Source: Bacteroidota bacterium
GTDB taxonomy: Bacteria > Bacteroidota > Bacteroidia > B-17B0 > Aurantibacillaceae
DNA length: 64,000 nucleotides
NCBI GenBank assembly: GCA_021155905.1
Contig: JAJNBG010000010.1
Location: 62,001-126,000, forward strand
Direction: 5' to 3'
How positions within the stretch are numbered: the stretch's first letter is position 1; each line of letters begins with the position of its first letter. Positions 27,507 to 35,562 of the stretch are shown here, piece by piece. The notes beneath the pieces were generated by a model that was not told the origin of the DNA, searched no databases, and saw only the letters and a list, made by a program, of their open reading frames with translations. Position numbers and translations under genes: made by a program.

Positions 27507-28233
27507 CTAATTTCGGTTTTATGGTTTGATCTCGTTTGGTTATGTCTTCACAATAGTTAATGATCATGTTGCGAAGCAACACATTCATTATTTTTCTTTC
27601 TTTGGCATTCTTAAAAAAGTTATAGCTATCACCTCCATTAGCAAGGTAATCCGACGTCACCACCCAGTAATCTTTTGTTTCATCAAATGGTTTCCCATTC
27701 ACAATGATGTCTGTTGGTGTAGTGCCTTTCATGGTTAATCGCATGCCACCAATAGGTATACCACCTTTCTCCACAATTTTATAACACATGTCTTTGAACT
27801 GTGCCCCGCTTAATTTCAATAAAACAACTTCATTATCGAACGGCATGAGTTCAAACACATTGCCAATGGTGATGTTGCCTTTGGGAAGCGAATTTCTTAA
27901 ACCTCCTTTATTGAAGATTGCCACATCCAGCATCGAAGAATCTTTGCCCAGGAGTTTTTTAGTTTCATAAATAACAGCGTCACAGAAAAAATTTCCCAGA
28001 GTGCTTTCAACGTCCGCTTTTACAAGGGCATCTTCACTTTTCGCAATCACGGCATACATTTGCTCATCGTGCGCTTTTTTATAAGGCGACATTACTTTGT
28101 AAATGGAACTGTCAATTTTATTATTATTGACAATAATATGTGATTCAGAAATATTAGTAACAGAAGTTTTTTGTGCACAGGAAAATAAACTCAGGGCTGC
28201 TGAAAAAAAGAGTATTTTTAATTGAAAATTCAT
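27481..28233 (-). CDS. 5'-nucleotidase C-terminal-domain lipoprotein
   Basis: A 250-aa lipoprotein (MNFQLKILFFSAALSLFSC, Cys19). It carries only the 5_nucleotid_C domain: ESTLGNFFCDAV, VAIFNKGGLRNSLPKGNIT, NVFELMPFDNEVVLLKLSG and TSDYLANGGDSYNFF, the residues that hold the nucleoside in UshA. The metal-binding catalytic domain is missing here and is supplied by the next gene, translated from an overlapping start. The two halves probably assemble in the periplasm, one anchored as a lipoprotein. Confidence 0.88.
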   Translation of the reverse strand: MNFQLKILFFSAALSLFSCAQKTSVTNISESHIIVNNNKIDSSIYKVMSPYKKAHDEQMYAVIAKSEDALVKADVESTLGNFFCDAVIYETKKLLGKDSSMLDVAIFNKGGLRNSLPKGNITIGNVFELMPFDNEVVLLKLSGAQFKDMCYKIVEKGGIPIGGMRLTMKGTTPTDIIVNGKPFDETKDYWVVTSDYLANGGDSYNFFKNAKERKIMNVLLRNMIINYCEDITKRDQTIKPKLDGRIQISK

Positions 28234-28279
28234 GAAGTGTCGACTAAATTAGGTGCTTTAAAGATAAGATATAATTTGC

Positions 28280-28696
28280 ATGATTAAAACAGAAACAACG
28301 TTAAGAGTTCGTTACGGGGAAACTGATCAAATGGGCTTTGTTTATTATGGGGTATATGCGCAATACTATGAAGTGGGACGGGTTGAAGCCATGCGCAGCC
28401 TCGGATTTAGTTACCGAGCAATGGAAGAAAGCGGTGTTTTAATGCCAGTCATTAATTTAACAATTAATTATAAGAAGCCGGCTTTATATGATGATGAAGT
28501 ACGGATTGTAACGACTGTAAAGGAAATGCCTGGCGTTAGAATTACCTTTCATTATGAGTGTTTTAATCAAAAAAATGAGTTACTAAATACAGGTTCTGTG
28601 ACGCTTGTCTTTATTGATAAAACAAAAAATAAGCCCATGCAGCCTCCAGCCTGGTTTATGGAAGGATTTATGAAAAGATTTGAGAAAAAGACCTAA
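28280..28696 (+). CDS. Acyl-CoA thioesterase (YbgC/FadM, 4HBT family)
   Basis: A 138-aa hotdog-fold thioesterase. The 4-hydroxybenzoyl-CoA thioesterase signature is plain: LRVRYGETDQMGFVYYGVYAQYYEVGRVEAMR, with the catalytic Asp in ETDQMG. The usual length is 130-140 aa. It hydrolyses acyl-CoA or acyl-ACP thioesters; chain preference is unknown. Divergent from the nucleotidase pair across a 46-nt gap. Confidence 0.88.
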   Translation: MIKTETTLRVRYGETDQMGFVYYGVYAQYYEVGRVEAMRSLGFSYRAMEESGVLMPVINLTINYKKPALYDDEVRIVTTVKEMPGVRITFHYECFNQKNELLNTGSVTLVFIDKTKNKPMQPPAWFMEGFMKRFEKKT

Positions 28697-28774
28697 GAGA
28701 CTTTTTAACTTAAGGGATTTTAGAGATCTTTCAGTTCGAGCGTTGTCGAGAGCAAATTTGTGCTATGTGAAAAA

Positions 28775-29626
28775 TTAAAAACGTATTTCGCAGCCCGGCA
28801 ACAAAGCCTTCAACTCTTCCAGATATTCCTGGGAAAACCCATTTCCCCTCACATCCAATAGTGTAAGATTTTCTAATTGACAAATGGTGTCTGGTAATTT
28901 TTGAAGATGATTATTTTTGACAGATAGTAATCGTAATTTTTTTGCTTTGTAAATATCAAAAGGGAGGGATTGTAATTGATTGGCGTCCAATACCAATACT
29001 TCCAGATTTACGAAGCGCTCAAAATGCCTGGTAACATAGAAAATATTCGTGTTGGTTAAATTCAGGTAATTCAGGTTTGGAATTTTAAATACATCTTTTG
29101 GAAAGCTATCCAAAACACAATTTTCAATGGTCACATCTTTTAAGTTTTTTAAATATTTTAATGTGGTTGGTAATTTAAGCGTGTCGTTAGTGGTAGAAAG
29201 TTTTAGTGTCTTAAGCTTACTTAAGTATGCAATATCAGCCGGTACGGAGTCAATCTTACTTCCAAAAAATTCCAGATAGTTTAAATTCCCCAATTTTTTC
29301 AACTCGGGAAAGCTTCTAAATTCATTATTATAGCTGGAAAAATAAACGAGGTTATAAAGATCACTAAAACCCGGAGGATAACTATTGATTTCATTTCCAC
29401 TTAGTCTCAGCGCCTGCAGATCTTTTAGTTTGCCTAATTTGACGTATAGCTTTGGCTCTATTTTTTTATAGCTCAGATCCAGTTTGTATACGCCCTTTTC
29501 AATCTCTAATGCGACCTTCAAATCCGTATGAACCTGTGATCCAAACGGCCCATACTTATCAAATTCGTTTGGCTGGGATTTACAAATCAGGCTTGTAAAT
29601 AAAAATATGAAAGAGAGTTTTTGCAT
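28775..29626 (-). CDS. Secreted leucine-rich repeat protein
   Basis: A 283-aa protein with a signal peptide (MQKLSFIFLFTSLICKSQ). From about residue 60 it consists of leucine-rich repeats of ~23 residues of the form LxxLxxLxLxxNxLxxLPxx, e.g. LKDLQALRLSGNEINSYPPG and LEVLVLDANQLQSLPFDIY, about nine in all, ending LLDVRGNGFSQEYLEELKAL. Such repeats bind proteins. There is no T9SS or lipobox signal, so a periplasmic location is likely. Single gene; no partner suggested by neighbours. Confidence 0.85.
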   Translation of the reverse strand: MQKLSFIFLFTSLICKSQPNEFDKYGPFGSQVHTDLKVALEIEKGVYKLDLSYKKIEPKLYVKLGKLKDLQALRLSGNEINSYPPGFSDLYNLVYFSSYNNEFRSFPELKKLGNLNYLEFFGSKIDSVPADIAYLSKLKTLKLSTTNDTLKLPTTLKYLKNLKDVTIENCVLDSFPKDVFKIPNLNYLNLTNTNIFYVTRHFERFVNLEVLVLDANQLQSLPFDIYKAKKLRLLSVKNNHLQKLPDTICQLENLTLLDVRGNGFSQEYLEELKALLPGCEIRF

Positions 29627-29685
29627 TTCGGGTATTAACGAATATACAAACTTTTCGTCAAGATAAAATCTGTTCTTTCACAAAA

Positions 29686-29723
29686 TTTTGGAGATTTTTT
29701 ACCGGGCAATTAATGTATCTTTG
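29686..29723 (+). promoter_or_regulatory. Promoter of the methyltransferase gene
   Basis: TATCTTTG at 29716-29723 is an exact -7 element; TTTTG at 29686-29690 is a -33 candidate with a spacing of 25, slightly long. Transcription would start about 20 nt before the ATG at 29750. Confidence 0.45.
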
Positions 29724-29749
29724 GTTTTTCTAATTTTTATCTTTTTCAA

Positions 29750-30925
29750 ATGAATCATCAAAAAGATTTTATTTCCTTATTTAATAAATCCCTGGAGGAA
29801 AATACATTTGTGAAGGTATCTTTGGCCAATTACAATGGTTTAACAGAAGGCTTGAAAAATTGCTATATAAAAAAAGCAAGAATTCAGAACGAGGATAAAT
29901 TGAGCTTTACATTCCGTTATCAAACAAAAGATATTGTCAAAAATTATTCAATAAAGGAAGGTTTGAGCTTAGCGGATGAATGGCTCGATAAAAAGGAATT
30001 CAGACATGCTTCGCTTTTTGCGTTAGAATTTGACGCTGTGTTTGAATCTAATAAAGATAAAACGACACTGAAAAAAAATAAGCCAACTCATTACGAGTTG
30101 CCTTCTCTCGAGCACAATATAAAAAAGAACCGCTTAATTGCAGCGGAAGGAAAGCCTTATTTAAAGTGGTTGAAAATTACAGATGAAAAGGGAAATGTTT
30201 TTAATCATGCCCAGGATAAGTATAAGCAAATCAATCATTATGTTGAAGTATTGAGCCCCTTAATTAAGAATTTGCCAAAACATGATGTGCTTCATGTTCT
30301 GGATATGGGGGCCGGTAAAGGGTATCTGACCTTTGCCCTCTATGATTATCTGGCAGATGTTTTAAATTTAAAGACTGAAGTAAATGGTGTTGAGTATCGT
30401 AAAGATCTTGTCGACATCTGTAATGACATTGCTGTTAAATCGAAATTTGAAGGCTTGAGTTTTGTTCAGGGAACGATTATGGATTATGATGTTAAACAGG
30501 TAAATGTGCTTATTGCTTTGCATGCCTGTGATACAGCGACCGATGATGCCATTTATAAAGGTATTCTTTCAGGGGCGGAGTTAATTGTGGTAGCGCCCTG
30601 TTGTCATAAACAAATCAGAAGAGAACTGGAACAAAGTAAAGCAAAGAATGAATTGGATTTTTTATTGAAACATGGTATATATCTTGAACGTGAAGCCGAA
30701 ATGGTAACGGATGGTTTGCGATCATTGTTGTTGGAGTATGCAGGTTACACAACCAGGGTGTTCGAATTTATTTCGGGTGAGCATACACCAAAAAATGTCA
30801 TGATCGTTGCCGAGAAGAAAAGTAAAACGGAAGCACAAAAGAAAGAATTACTGGTTAAAATAAATGAAACAAAAGCTTATTTTGGAATCAGGAACCACCA
30901 CCTGGAGAAGTTAATGGGACTATAA
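29750..30925 (+). CDS. SAM-dependent methyltransferase (Methyltransf_32 / GSTCD-like)
   Basis: A 391-aa protein. The N-terminal ~170 residues have no catalytic motif and may bind substrate. The Rossmann methyltransferase core starts at about residue 183 with VLDMGAGKGYLTFAL (SAM-binding motif I), then EVNGVEYRKDLV, NVLIALHACDTATD and VVAPCCHKQIRREL, a Cys-Cys-His motif typical of PF13679 enzymes. The target, presumably RNA, is not known. It stands alone with its own promoter. Confidence 0.8.
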   Translation: MNHQKDFISLFNKSLEENTFVKVSLANYNGLTEGLKNCYIKKARIQNEDKLSFTFRYQTKDIVKNYSIKEGLSLADEWLDKKEFRHASLFALEFDAVFESNKDKTTLKKNKPTHYELPSLEHNIKKNRLIAAEGKPYLKWLKITDEKGNVFNHAQDKYKQINHYVEVLSPLIKNLPKHDVLHVLDMGAGKGYLTFALYDYLADVLNLKTEVNGVEYRKDLVDICNDIAVKSKFEGLSFVQGTIMDYDVKQVNVLIALHACDTATDDAIYKGILSGAELIVVAPCCHKQIRRELEQSKAKNELDFLLKHGIYLEREAEMVTDGLRSLLLEYAGYTTRVFEFISGEHTPKNVMIVAEKKSKTEAQKKELLVKINETKAYFGIRNHHLEKLMGL

Positions 30926-31076
30926 TCACAATTTCATTTTCTCAAGGATCTCCAGTTTATAATGCATGTCAAGTGAATAGGTGAGGGTTGCATGCTCCTT
31001 TAGAAATAAATAGATTACCAAACTTTTTTTGTAACAATTATTGGATTCTATTTCAGTTGTATGGGTAGCTGAATAG

Positions 31077-31340
31077 TTAATTTCCTTTTTCAAAAAGTAA
31101 ACCTCCCAGCATTTTTAATTGTTCGTCAGTTAATTTTTTTTCCTGGGTCAGGATGTCGATTAAATTTTCATCTTTCATTGATTCCACATAATCGATTTCT
31201 GTAGGAGTATATTTTTTTACCGATTCACTGAGGAGTTCAGATAACTCAGAGAACTTGTTTTCTTTTCTAAGGCCGAGGATCACACCCATCACCCTGCCAA
31301 ATTCTTCGAATTGTTTTACAAGGTAATCGCGTTTATGCAT
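31077..31340 (-). CDS. DUF6483-like small protein
   Basis: An 87-aa helical, highly charged protein. MHKRDYLVKQFEEFGRVMGVILGLRKE resembles the opening of DUF6483 proteins as I recall them; the rest is helices rich in Leu, Glu and Lys (LSELLSESVKKYTPTEIDYV, LTDEQLKMLGGLLFE). No signal peptide. Its start overlaps the end of coaE by 8 nt, so it is the last gene of the nusB-coaE transcript and translationally coupled. Function unknown. Confidence 0.65.
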   Translation of the reverse strand: MHKRDYLVKQFEEFGRVMGVILGLRKENKFSELSELLSESVKKYTPTEIDYVESMKDENLIDILTQEKKLTDEQLKMLGGLLFEKGN

Positions 31341-31917
31341 CTTTTTTTAAAGTTTCGATAATGGATAAAACCTGTGGAATCAAAGCCGAGTCCTTGTCAT
31401 TGGAAATAACATAATTGGCCAAAGGAATTTTTTGCTCATCCGTCAGCTGAGATAGCATTCGTTTTTCAATTTCTTCTTTTGACATTGAGTTACGCTTCAT
31501 CACCCTCGCTATTTTTGTTTCCGTGGAGGCAGTTACCACGATATTACGATCTAGTTCTCTGTAAATTCCTGTTTCAAACAGGAGAGCACTTTCCTTAATA
31601 ATCAATGTTCCTGGTCTAACTTTGTGGGCAAATTGAGCAAAGTCATTTTTAACTGCCGGATGAATGATCTGATTTAATTGAAGCAATAAATCAGAGTCAG
31701 AAAAAACTTTTTCGGAAATATATTTCCGGTTTATTTCTGTCTCATTCAAATAGGATTCCTTTCCGAGTAATTTTATAATCTCCAGCTTAATGGCTGTATT
31801 AAAATAAAGGGCTTTTGCTCTTTCATCAGAATTATAAATCGCACAGCCCATTGTTTCGAGCAGTTTCGCCACAGTTGATTTTCCGCTACCAATGCCTCCT
31901 GTAAGACCTATGTTCAT
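31333..31917 (-). CDS. coaE: Dephospho-CoA kinase
   Basis: A 194-aa P-loop kinase catalysing the last step of coenzyme A synthesis, phosphorylation of dephospho-CoA. MNIGLTGGIGSGKSTVAKLLE holds the P-loop; DERAKALY, FQ-type IIHPAVKNDFAQF and VVTASTETKIARVMKRN (CoA/lid Arg) follow in order. Normal length. Start overlaps the stop of the YbbR-like gene by 1 nt, and its end overlaps the small downstream gene. Confidence 0.95.
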   Translation of the reverse strand: MNIGLTGGIGSGKSTVAKLLETMGCAIYNSDERAKALYFNTAIKLEIIKLLGKESYLNETEINRKYISEKVFSDSDLLLQLNQIIHPAVKNDFAQFAHKVRPGTLIIKESALLFETGIYRELDRNIVVTASTETKIARVMKRNSMSKEEIEKRMLSQLTDEQKIPLANYVISNDKDSALIPQVLSIIETLKKDA

Positions 31918-32882
31918 TATTTATAAATTAAATATGAAACGCTCGCCGGCTCAATTTTTTTAATCTTAACTTCTGAAGGAGATCGGATGATGGCTACCTG
32001 CAGTTTCTGTTGTTTTTCTTTGATGTGGTCGTAATTAACAATGGCCTTAAAAGAATTTGTACTAATGTTTTCGTAATCTTTCATGGCCACAAGGTATTTT
32101 ATAGTCACAAAACCCGGCAATAATTTAATTTCGTCGCGCCCTGTATTGTTCATGATACTAATCGGAACCTGTATAGTCGATTCAGTTAATTTATCAACTT
32201 CAAAGCTTAATTGAACATCTTTGGTACTGTAGCTTATCGTAGAAAAAGGTTTTTTTAATGGAATTGGTGAAGAGAAATTCTGGTGAATATCTTTTAAATT
32301 TAAAAAGTAAGTATATACTGTATCCATTTTTTTTAGATCCATACTATCTCCGGTTACCGTAATATATGCGGGAATGATGGTTGGTTTTGAAATAACAGAG
32401 TAACCCGGAAGGCAAGCGACCTTTAAATTGGCTTTTACAGGCAACAGTTTCGAATTGCCTTTACCCACAGAAAAAAATAAGGTATCGGGACGGATTTTGA
32501 TAATTTCAACGTCAAAGTTGATGACGCTTCTTAAATTGAAATTTCCATTGCTAATAGAGTAGGCCTGGGATTTTGCATTGGTTTTAAGGAGATTAAAGTC
32601 AATAACCACCCTGTCAATTCTTTTTTGAAGAGAAATGAATAAGAGCTTTAAGCCGCTCGTTTTGATTTCAACATCCAGTGATTCCGGAAGTTCGCCAACA
32701 ATCAATTTGTTGGTGGGGAGGTTTAAAAAAGTTACCGGAACCTTAAGGGTGTATTTGTAATTTCTGTTTAAAGCATGCACCACCCATAATAGTGATGCAA
32801 TGCTTAAACAGATTAAAAAAGTGATTACTTTTTTGCTAATCAGCAAGCGCCTAATGCGTGTAATGGCATTTGACGACCTCAT
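31917..32882 (-). CDS. YbbR-like (CdaR-type) membrane-anchored protein
   Basis: A 321-aa protein with one N-terminal membrane segment (VITFLICLSIASLLWVVHALN) and an extracytoplasmic region of two or three YbbR-like beta repeats (e.g. KVPVTFLNLPTNKLIVGELPESLDVEIKTSG). In Firmicutes such proteins regulate the diadenylate cyclase CdaA, but in Bacteroidota the gene typically sits, as here, between yajC and coaE, and its role is not established. It begins 3 nt from the yajC stop. Confidence 0.85.
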   Translation of the reverse strand: MRSSNAITRIRRLLISKKVITFLICLSIASLLWVVHALNRNYKYTLKVPVTFLNLPTNKLIVGELPESLDVEIKTSGLKLLFISLQKRIDRVVIDFNLLKTNAKSQAYSISNGNFNLRSVINFDVEIIKIRPDTLFFSVGKGNSKLLPVKANLKVACLPGYSVISKPTIIPAYITVTGDSMDLKKMDTVYTYFLNLKDIHQNFSSPIPLKKPFSTISYSTKDVQLSFEVDKLTESTIQVPISIMNNTGRDEIKLLPGFVTIKYLVAMKDYENISTNSFKAIVNYDHIKEKQQKLQVAIIRSPSEVKIKKIEPASVSYLIYK

Positions 32883-32885
32883 GGA

Positions 32886-33209
32886 TTAAGAAGTTTGATT
32901 TAAAGTGGAAGTAGCGTCCTGGGAAACCGCATTTTTAGAGATCTTCATTTTAGACCCATCTTCTACTGCGATGATAATTGTTCCGTCATCATTCATTTTA
33001 CTGATAGTACCATAGATACCACCGATGGTTAGGATCTTATCATTTACTTTTAAAGCTTCAATGTATTTTTTGGTTTCTTTTGCTTTTTTCATCTGAGGAC
33101 GGATCATGAAAAAGTAAAATACGATCACGATTAAAACTAATGGTACTATTTGTGTTATTGGATTTCCACCCTGAGCTCCACCGCCCATTAAAATTACTAA
33201 GTTGTTCAT
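32886..33209 (-). CDS. yajC: Preprotein translocase subunit YajC
   Basis: A 107-aa protein: a short N-terminus with a Gly-rich stretch, a single membrane helix (ITQIVPLVLIVIVFYFFMIRP) and a small cytoplasmic domain with the motif RPQMKKAKETKKYIEALKVNDKILTIGGIYGTI, diagnostic of YajC. It associates with SecDF at the Sec translocon. Part of the conserved Bacteroidota run DUF1573-yajC-ybbR-coaE. Confidence 0.95.
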   Translation of the reverse strand: MNNLVILMGGGAQGGNPITQIVPLVLIVIVFYFFMIRPQMKKAKETKKYIEALKVNDKILTIGGIYGTISKMNDDGTIIIAVEDGSKMKISKNAVSQDATSTLNQTS

Positions 33210-33249
33210 GTTTTGTGTTTATGTTATTATTGGTTTATTTTTTAATTGA

Positions 33250-33729
33250 TTAATGTGCTGTTGGCAACTCGCTTGGATTTGCGCTTGTTGGAACGATGAT
33301 GTTCGCCTTAATGTAAATGATGCGGGTGCTGGGCTCACAGTTGGTCACAATAGTAACAGATTTTTCTACGATGCCAGATTTACCTTCACTTGCAAATACA
33401 ACATTAATATTTGCTTCTTCACCCGGAAGAATTGGTTTTTTAGGATAGTCAGGAATCGTACAGCCGCAACTTCCACTCGCAGAAGAGATGATTAAGTTTG
33501 CACCCCCCGTATTTTTGAACTTAAAATTATAAGTTACTTTTTCTCCCTGGGTAATGCGCCCAAAGTCATGAGTTTCTTCTTCAAATTTAATTTCTGGTAA
33601 ATCAGCGTTTGAATTTCCATCAGCGGACTTGGTGTTAACGATATCATTTGTAGACACATCCGTTCTTTGTTCTTTACAGGATGATGTAATGATAATCAGG
33701 CTTAAAGCTAAAATGGATAGTACTCTCAT
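33250..33729 (-). CDS. DUF1573 lipoprotein
   Basis: A 159-aa lipoprotein (MRVLSILALSLIIITSSC, Cys18). A DUF1573 domain fills the mature part: IKFEEETHDFGRITQGEKVTYNFKFKNTG and SSASGSCGCTIPDYPKKPILPGEEANI, an immunoglobulin-like fold with a GCGCT-type Cys pair. The function is unknown; the gene is nearly always next to yajC in Bacteroidota. It has its own promoter at 33747-33775 and heads the yajC-ybbR-coaE transcript. Confidence 0.9.
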   Translation of the reverse strand: MRVLSILALSLIIITSSCKEQRTDVSTNDIVNTKSADGNSNADLPEIKFEEETHDFGRITQGEKVTYNFKFKNTGGANLIISSASGSCGCTIPDYPKKPILPGEEANINVVFASEGKSGIVEKSVTIVTNCEPSTRIIYIKANIIVPTSANPSELPTAH

Positions 33730-33746
33730 AGTTAATTTATTGATAG

Positions 33747-33775
33747 CAAATTTAGGATTTTATACCAATCTGCAA
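33747..33775 (-). promoter_or_regulatory. Promoter of the DUF1573-yajC-ybbR-coaE operon
   Basis: On the minus strand: TTG (33775-33773), 18-nt spacer, TAAATTTG (33754-33747), a full match to the Bacteroidota consensus. Transcription would start about 10 nt upstream of the ATG at 33729. Confidence 0.7.
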
Positions 33776-33876
33776 TAGATAATAATTTATAAAAAAATAA
33801 CAAAAAAGGACTGATTGTTAGCCAATTAGAGATTGTAAAAATTCAGTCATAAAATCGCACCATCTGTTTCGTGAAA

Positions 33877-34446
33877 TCAACTGGTCTCAAGCCAATTTCT
33901 CATTATTGTTTCTCCATATTCAGAAAGAATTGATTCGGGATGGAACTGGACACCACGCACATTAAATGTTTTGTGTCTGCCCGCCATGATATTTCCTTCT
34001 TCGTCAACGGCTGTAATTTCAAAATCATGAGGAACTGATTGATTATCTATAACCCATGAATGATAACGACCGACAGTAAAAGAACCGGGACAATTCTTAA
34101 ATAAGATGTCTTCCTGTAATACTGTGATCGGTGTCGCTAAGCCATGAAAAACGGTAGGCAGATTTTTAAGTGATGCTCCGTAAGCTTCACCAATAGCTTG
34201 AAATCCAAGGCAAACACCTAAAATATTTTTGGCAGGTCCATAGTATTGAAGGACTTCAGGCATAATCCCTGCATCTTTTGGTAAACCCGGACCGGGGGAC
34301 AATAAAATTTTGTCAAAGTCATTTACATCCTGTAACGAAATTTGATCATTTCGAAAAACTTCAAATGAAATGTCACTAACCTTCTCAATTAAGTGAACAA
34401 GGTTGTATGTAAAGCTGTCATAATTATCGAGAATTAATAATTTCAA
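33877..34446 (-). CDS. Anthranilate/aminodeoxychorismate synthase glutamine amidotransferase component
   Basis: A 189-aa class I glutamine amidotransferase, TrpG/PabA type: ILDNYDSFTYNLVHLIE at the start, LLSPGPGLP, GVCLGFQAIGEAYG with the catalytic Cys, RYHSWVID, and VQFHPESILSEYG with the catalytic His and Glu. It supplies ammonia to TrpE or PabB. No partner is next to it, so TrpG and PabA cannot be told apart; a dual role is possible. Its position between nusB and DUF1573 interrupts an otherwise common gene order. Confidence 0.9.
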   Translation of the reverse strand: MKLLILDNYDSFTYNLVHLIEKVSDISFEVFRNDQISLQDVNDFDKILLSPGPGLPKDAGIMPEVLQYYGPAKNILGVCLGFQAIGEAYGASLKNLPTVFHGLATPITVLQEDILFKNCPGSFTVGRYHSWVIDNQSVPHDFEITAVDEEGNIMAGRHKTFNVRGVQFHPESILSEYGETIMRNWLETS

Positions 34447-34506
34447 TTCGCTTGTTTCAGGTTTTCAAAGTTATTAATAATGCTCAGAGCATTAAACTTC
34501 AACATG

Positions 34507-35448
34507 CTAATTTCCCTCCATCAGGCCTCTTCCGGTCTTTTGAATTTTATTGTCACGTTTCAGATCGGCAATGATTTTATCTAATACACCATTTATAAAT
34601 GTTTTACTATTTGGTGTGCTGTATTCTTTTGAAATGTCAATGTATTCATTCAAAGAAACTTTTACAGGTACGTTGCTTACATGCATGAATTCAGCTAATG
34701 CCATTTTCATTAATAGAACATCCATGGATGCAATTCGTTCTAATTCCCAGTTCTTGGTTTTTTCATCGATTAGTTTATCATATTCTTTATCTCCGGCAAT
34801 TGTTTTTCTGAAAAGCGTGGAAATAAATTGCTGATCATCTTCCTTGTCTTTATATAATGGAACTAATTTTAACGTCCCGCTGAAATTTTCGAAAGTTCTG
34901 GAGACCATAGAAAACGCTCCAAAAGTGTCATCAGCCCAGTGGATATTTTTTTCTTCAAAAAGGTGGTTTAATAAATCATGCTCGTATAAAAATTCAGTGG
35001 CAACCGAAATTAAAAACTGCTTGTCTTCTTTTGCCGAAGGAGTGGTGGACGCCATATAGTTTTTATACAATTCAGTCGCCCTTAGTTCAGCATATAATTT
35101 ACGGACAAGGTCAAAATCACTCTGCCATGAAATTTTCCGATTGGTAACTTCTTTTTTTAATTCGTCGCTATTGGTTAAAGCAACCAAAACCACATTTTCA
35201 ATGAAACGTAAGTTTGGTTCAAGATCTTCTTTACTGGGTAAACGTTTGTTTTTGTTTTCTTCGGTTACCAACAGAGACGTGTGGTGGATGTCTGTAAATA
35301 GAACAAGAACATAAATATAGAGGTCGTAAATTTTATCTAAACTTTTAAATAATTCTTTTTCGTAAAAACCTATGTCAGCCTTTTCATTTTGAAAATAGGA
35401 GTACAAAGTCTGCATTGTTTTTATTCGAAGGTAACGTCTGTTTAGCAT
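34507..35448 (-). CDS. nusB: Transcription antitermination factor NusB (long Bacteroidota form)
   Basis: A 313-aa protein. It starts MLNRRYLRIKTMQTLYSYFQ, the NusB opening, with a long N-terminal half (~160 aa) typical of Bacteroidota. The canonical NusB core is in the C-terminal third: WELERIASMDVLLMKMALAEFMHVSNVPVKVSLNEYIDISKEYSTPNSKTFINGVLDKI. It joins NusA, NusE and NusG in rRNA transcription antitermination. Located between leucine dehydrogenase and pabA/trpG. Confidence 0.95.
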   Translation of the reverse strand: MLNRRYLRIKTMQTLYSYFQNEKADIGFYEKELFKSLDKIYDLYIYVLVLFTDIHHTSLLVTEENKNKRLPSKEDLEPNLRFIENVVLVALTNSDELKKEVTNRKISWQSDFDLVRKLYAELRATELYKNYMASTTPSAKEDKQFLISVATEFLYEHDLLNHLFEEKNIHWADDTFGAFSMVSRTFENFSGTLKLVPLYKDKEDDQQFISTLFRKTIAGDKEYDKLIDEKTKNWELERIASMDVLLMKMALAEFMHVSNVPVKVSLNEYIDISKEYSTPNSKTFINGVLDKIIADLKRDNKIQKTGRGLMEGN

Positions 35449-35562
35449 AAAGAACGAGTTTTAGTTTGTTGAGTTCGTGATTTGAAATTATAAAGTGTAA
35501 AGGTAATGAATGTTTGAATATGTTTTTAAATTCATTTACTCAAACATTCATTAATTCACTAA

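Noticed and set aside
30926-31090. Minus-strand open frame of about 55 codons with a TTG start, overlapping the end of the DUF6483-like gene and ending near the methyltransferase stop.
   Set aside because: No recognisable domain, no good start or ribosome site, and such a length is not rare by chance in one of six frames.
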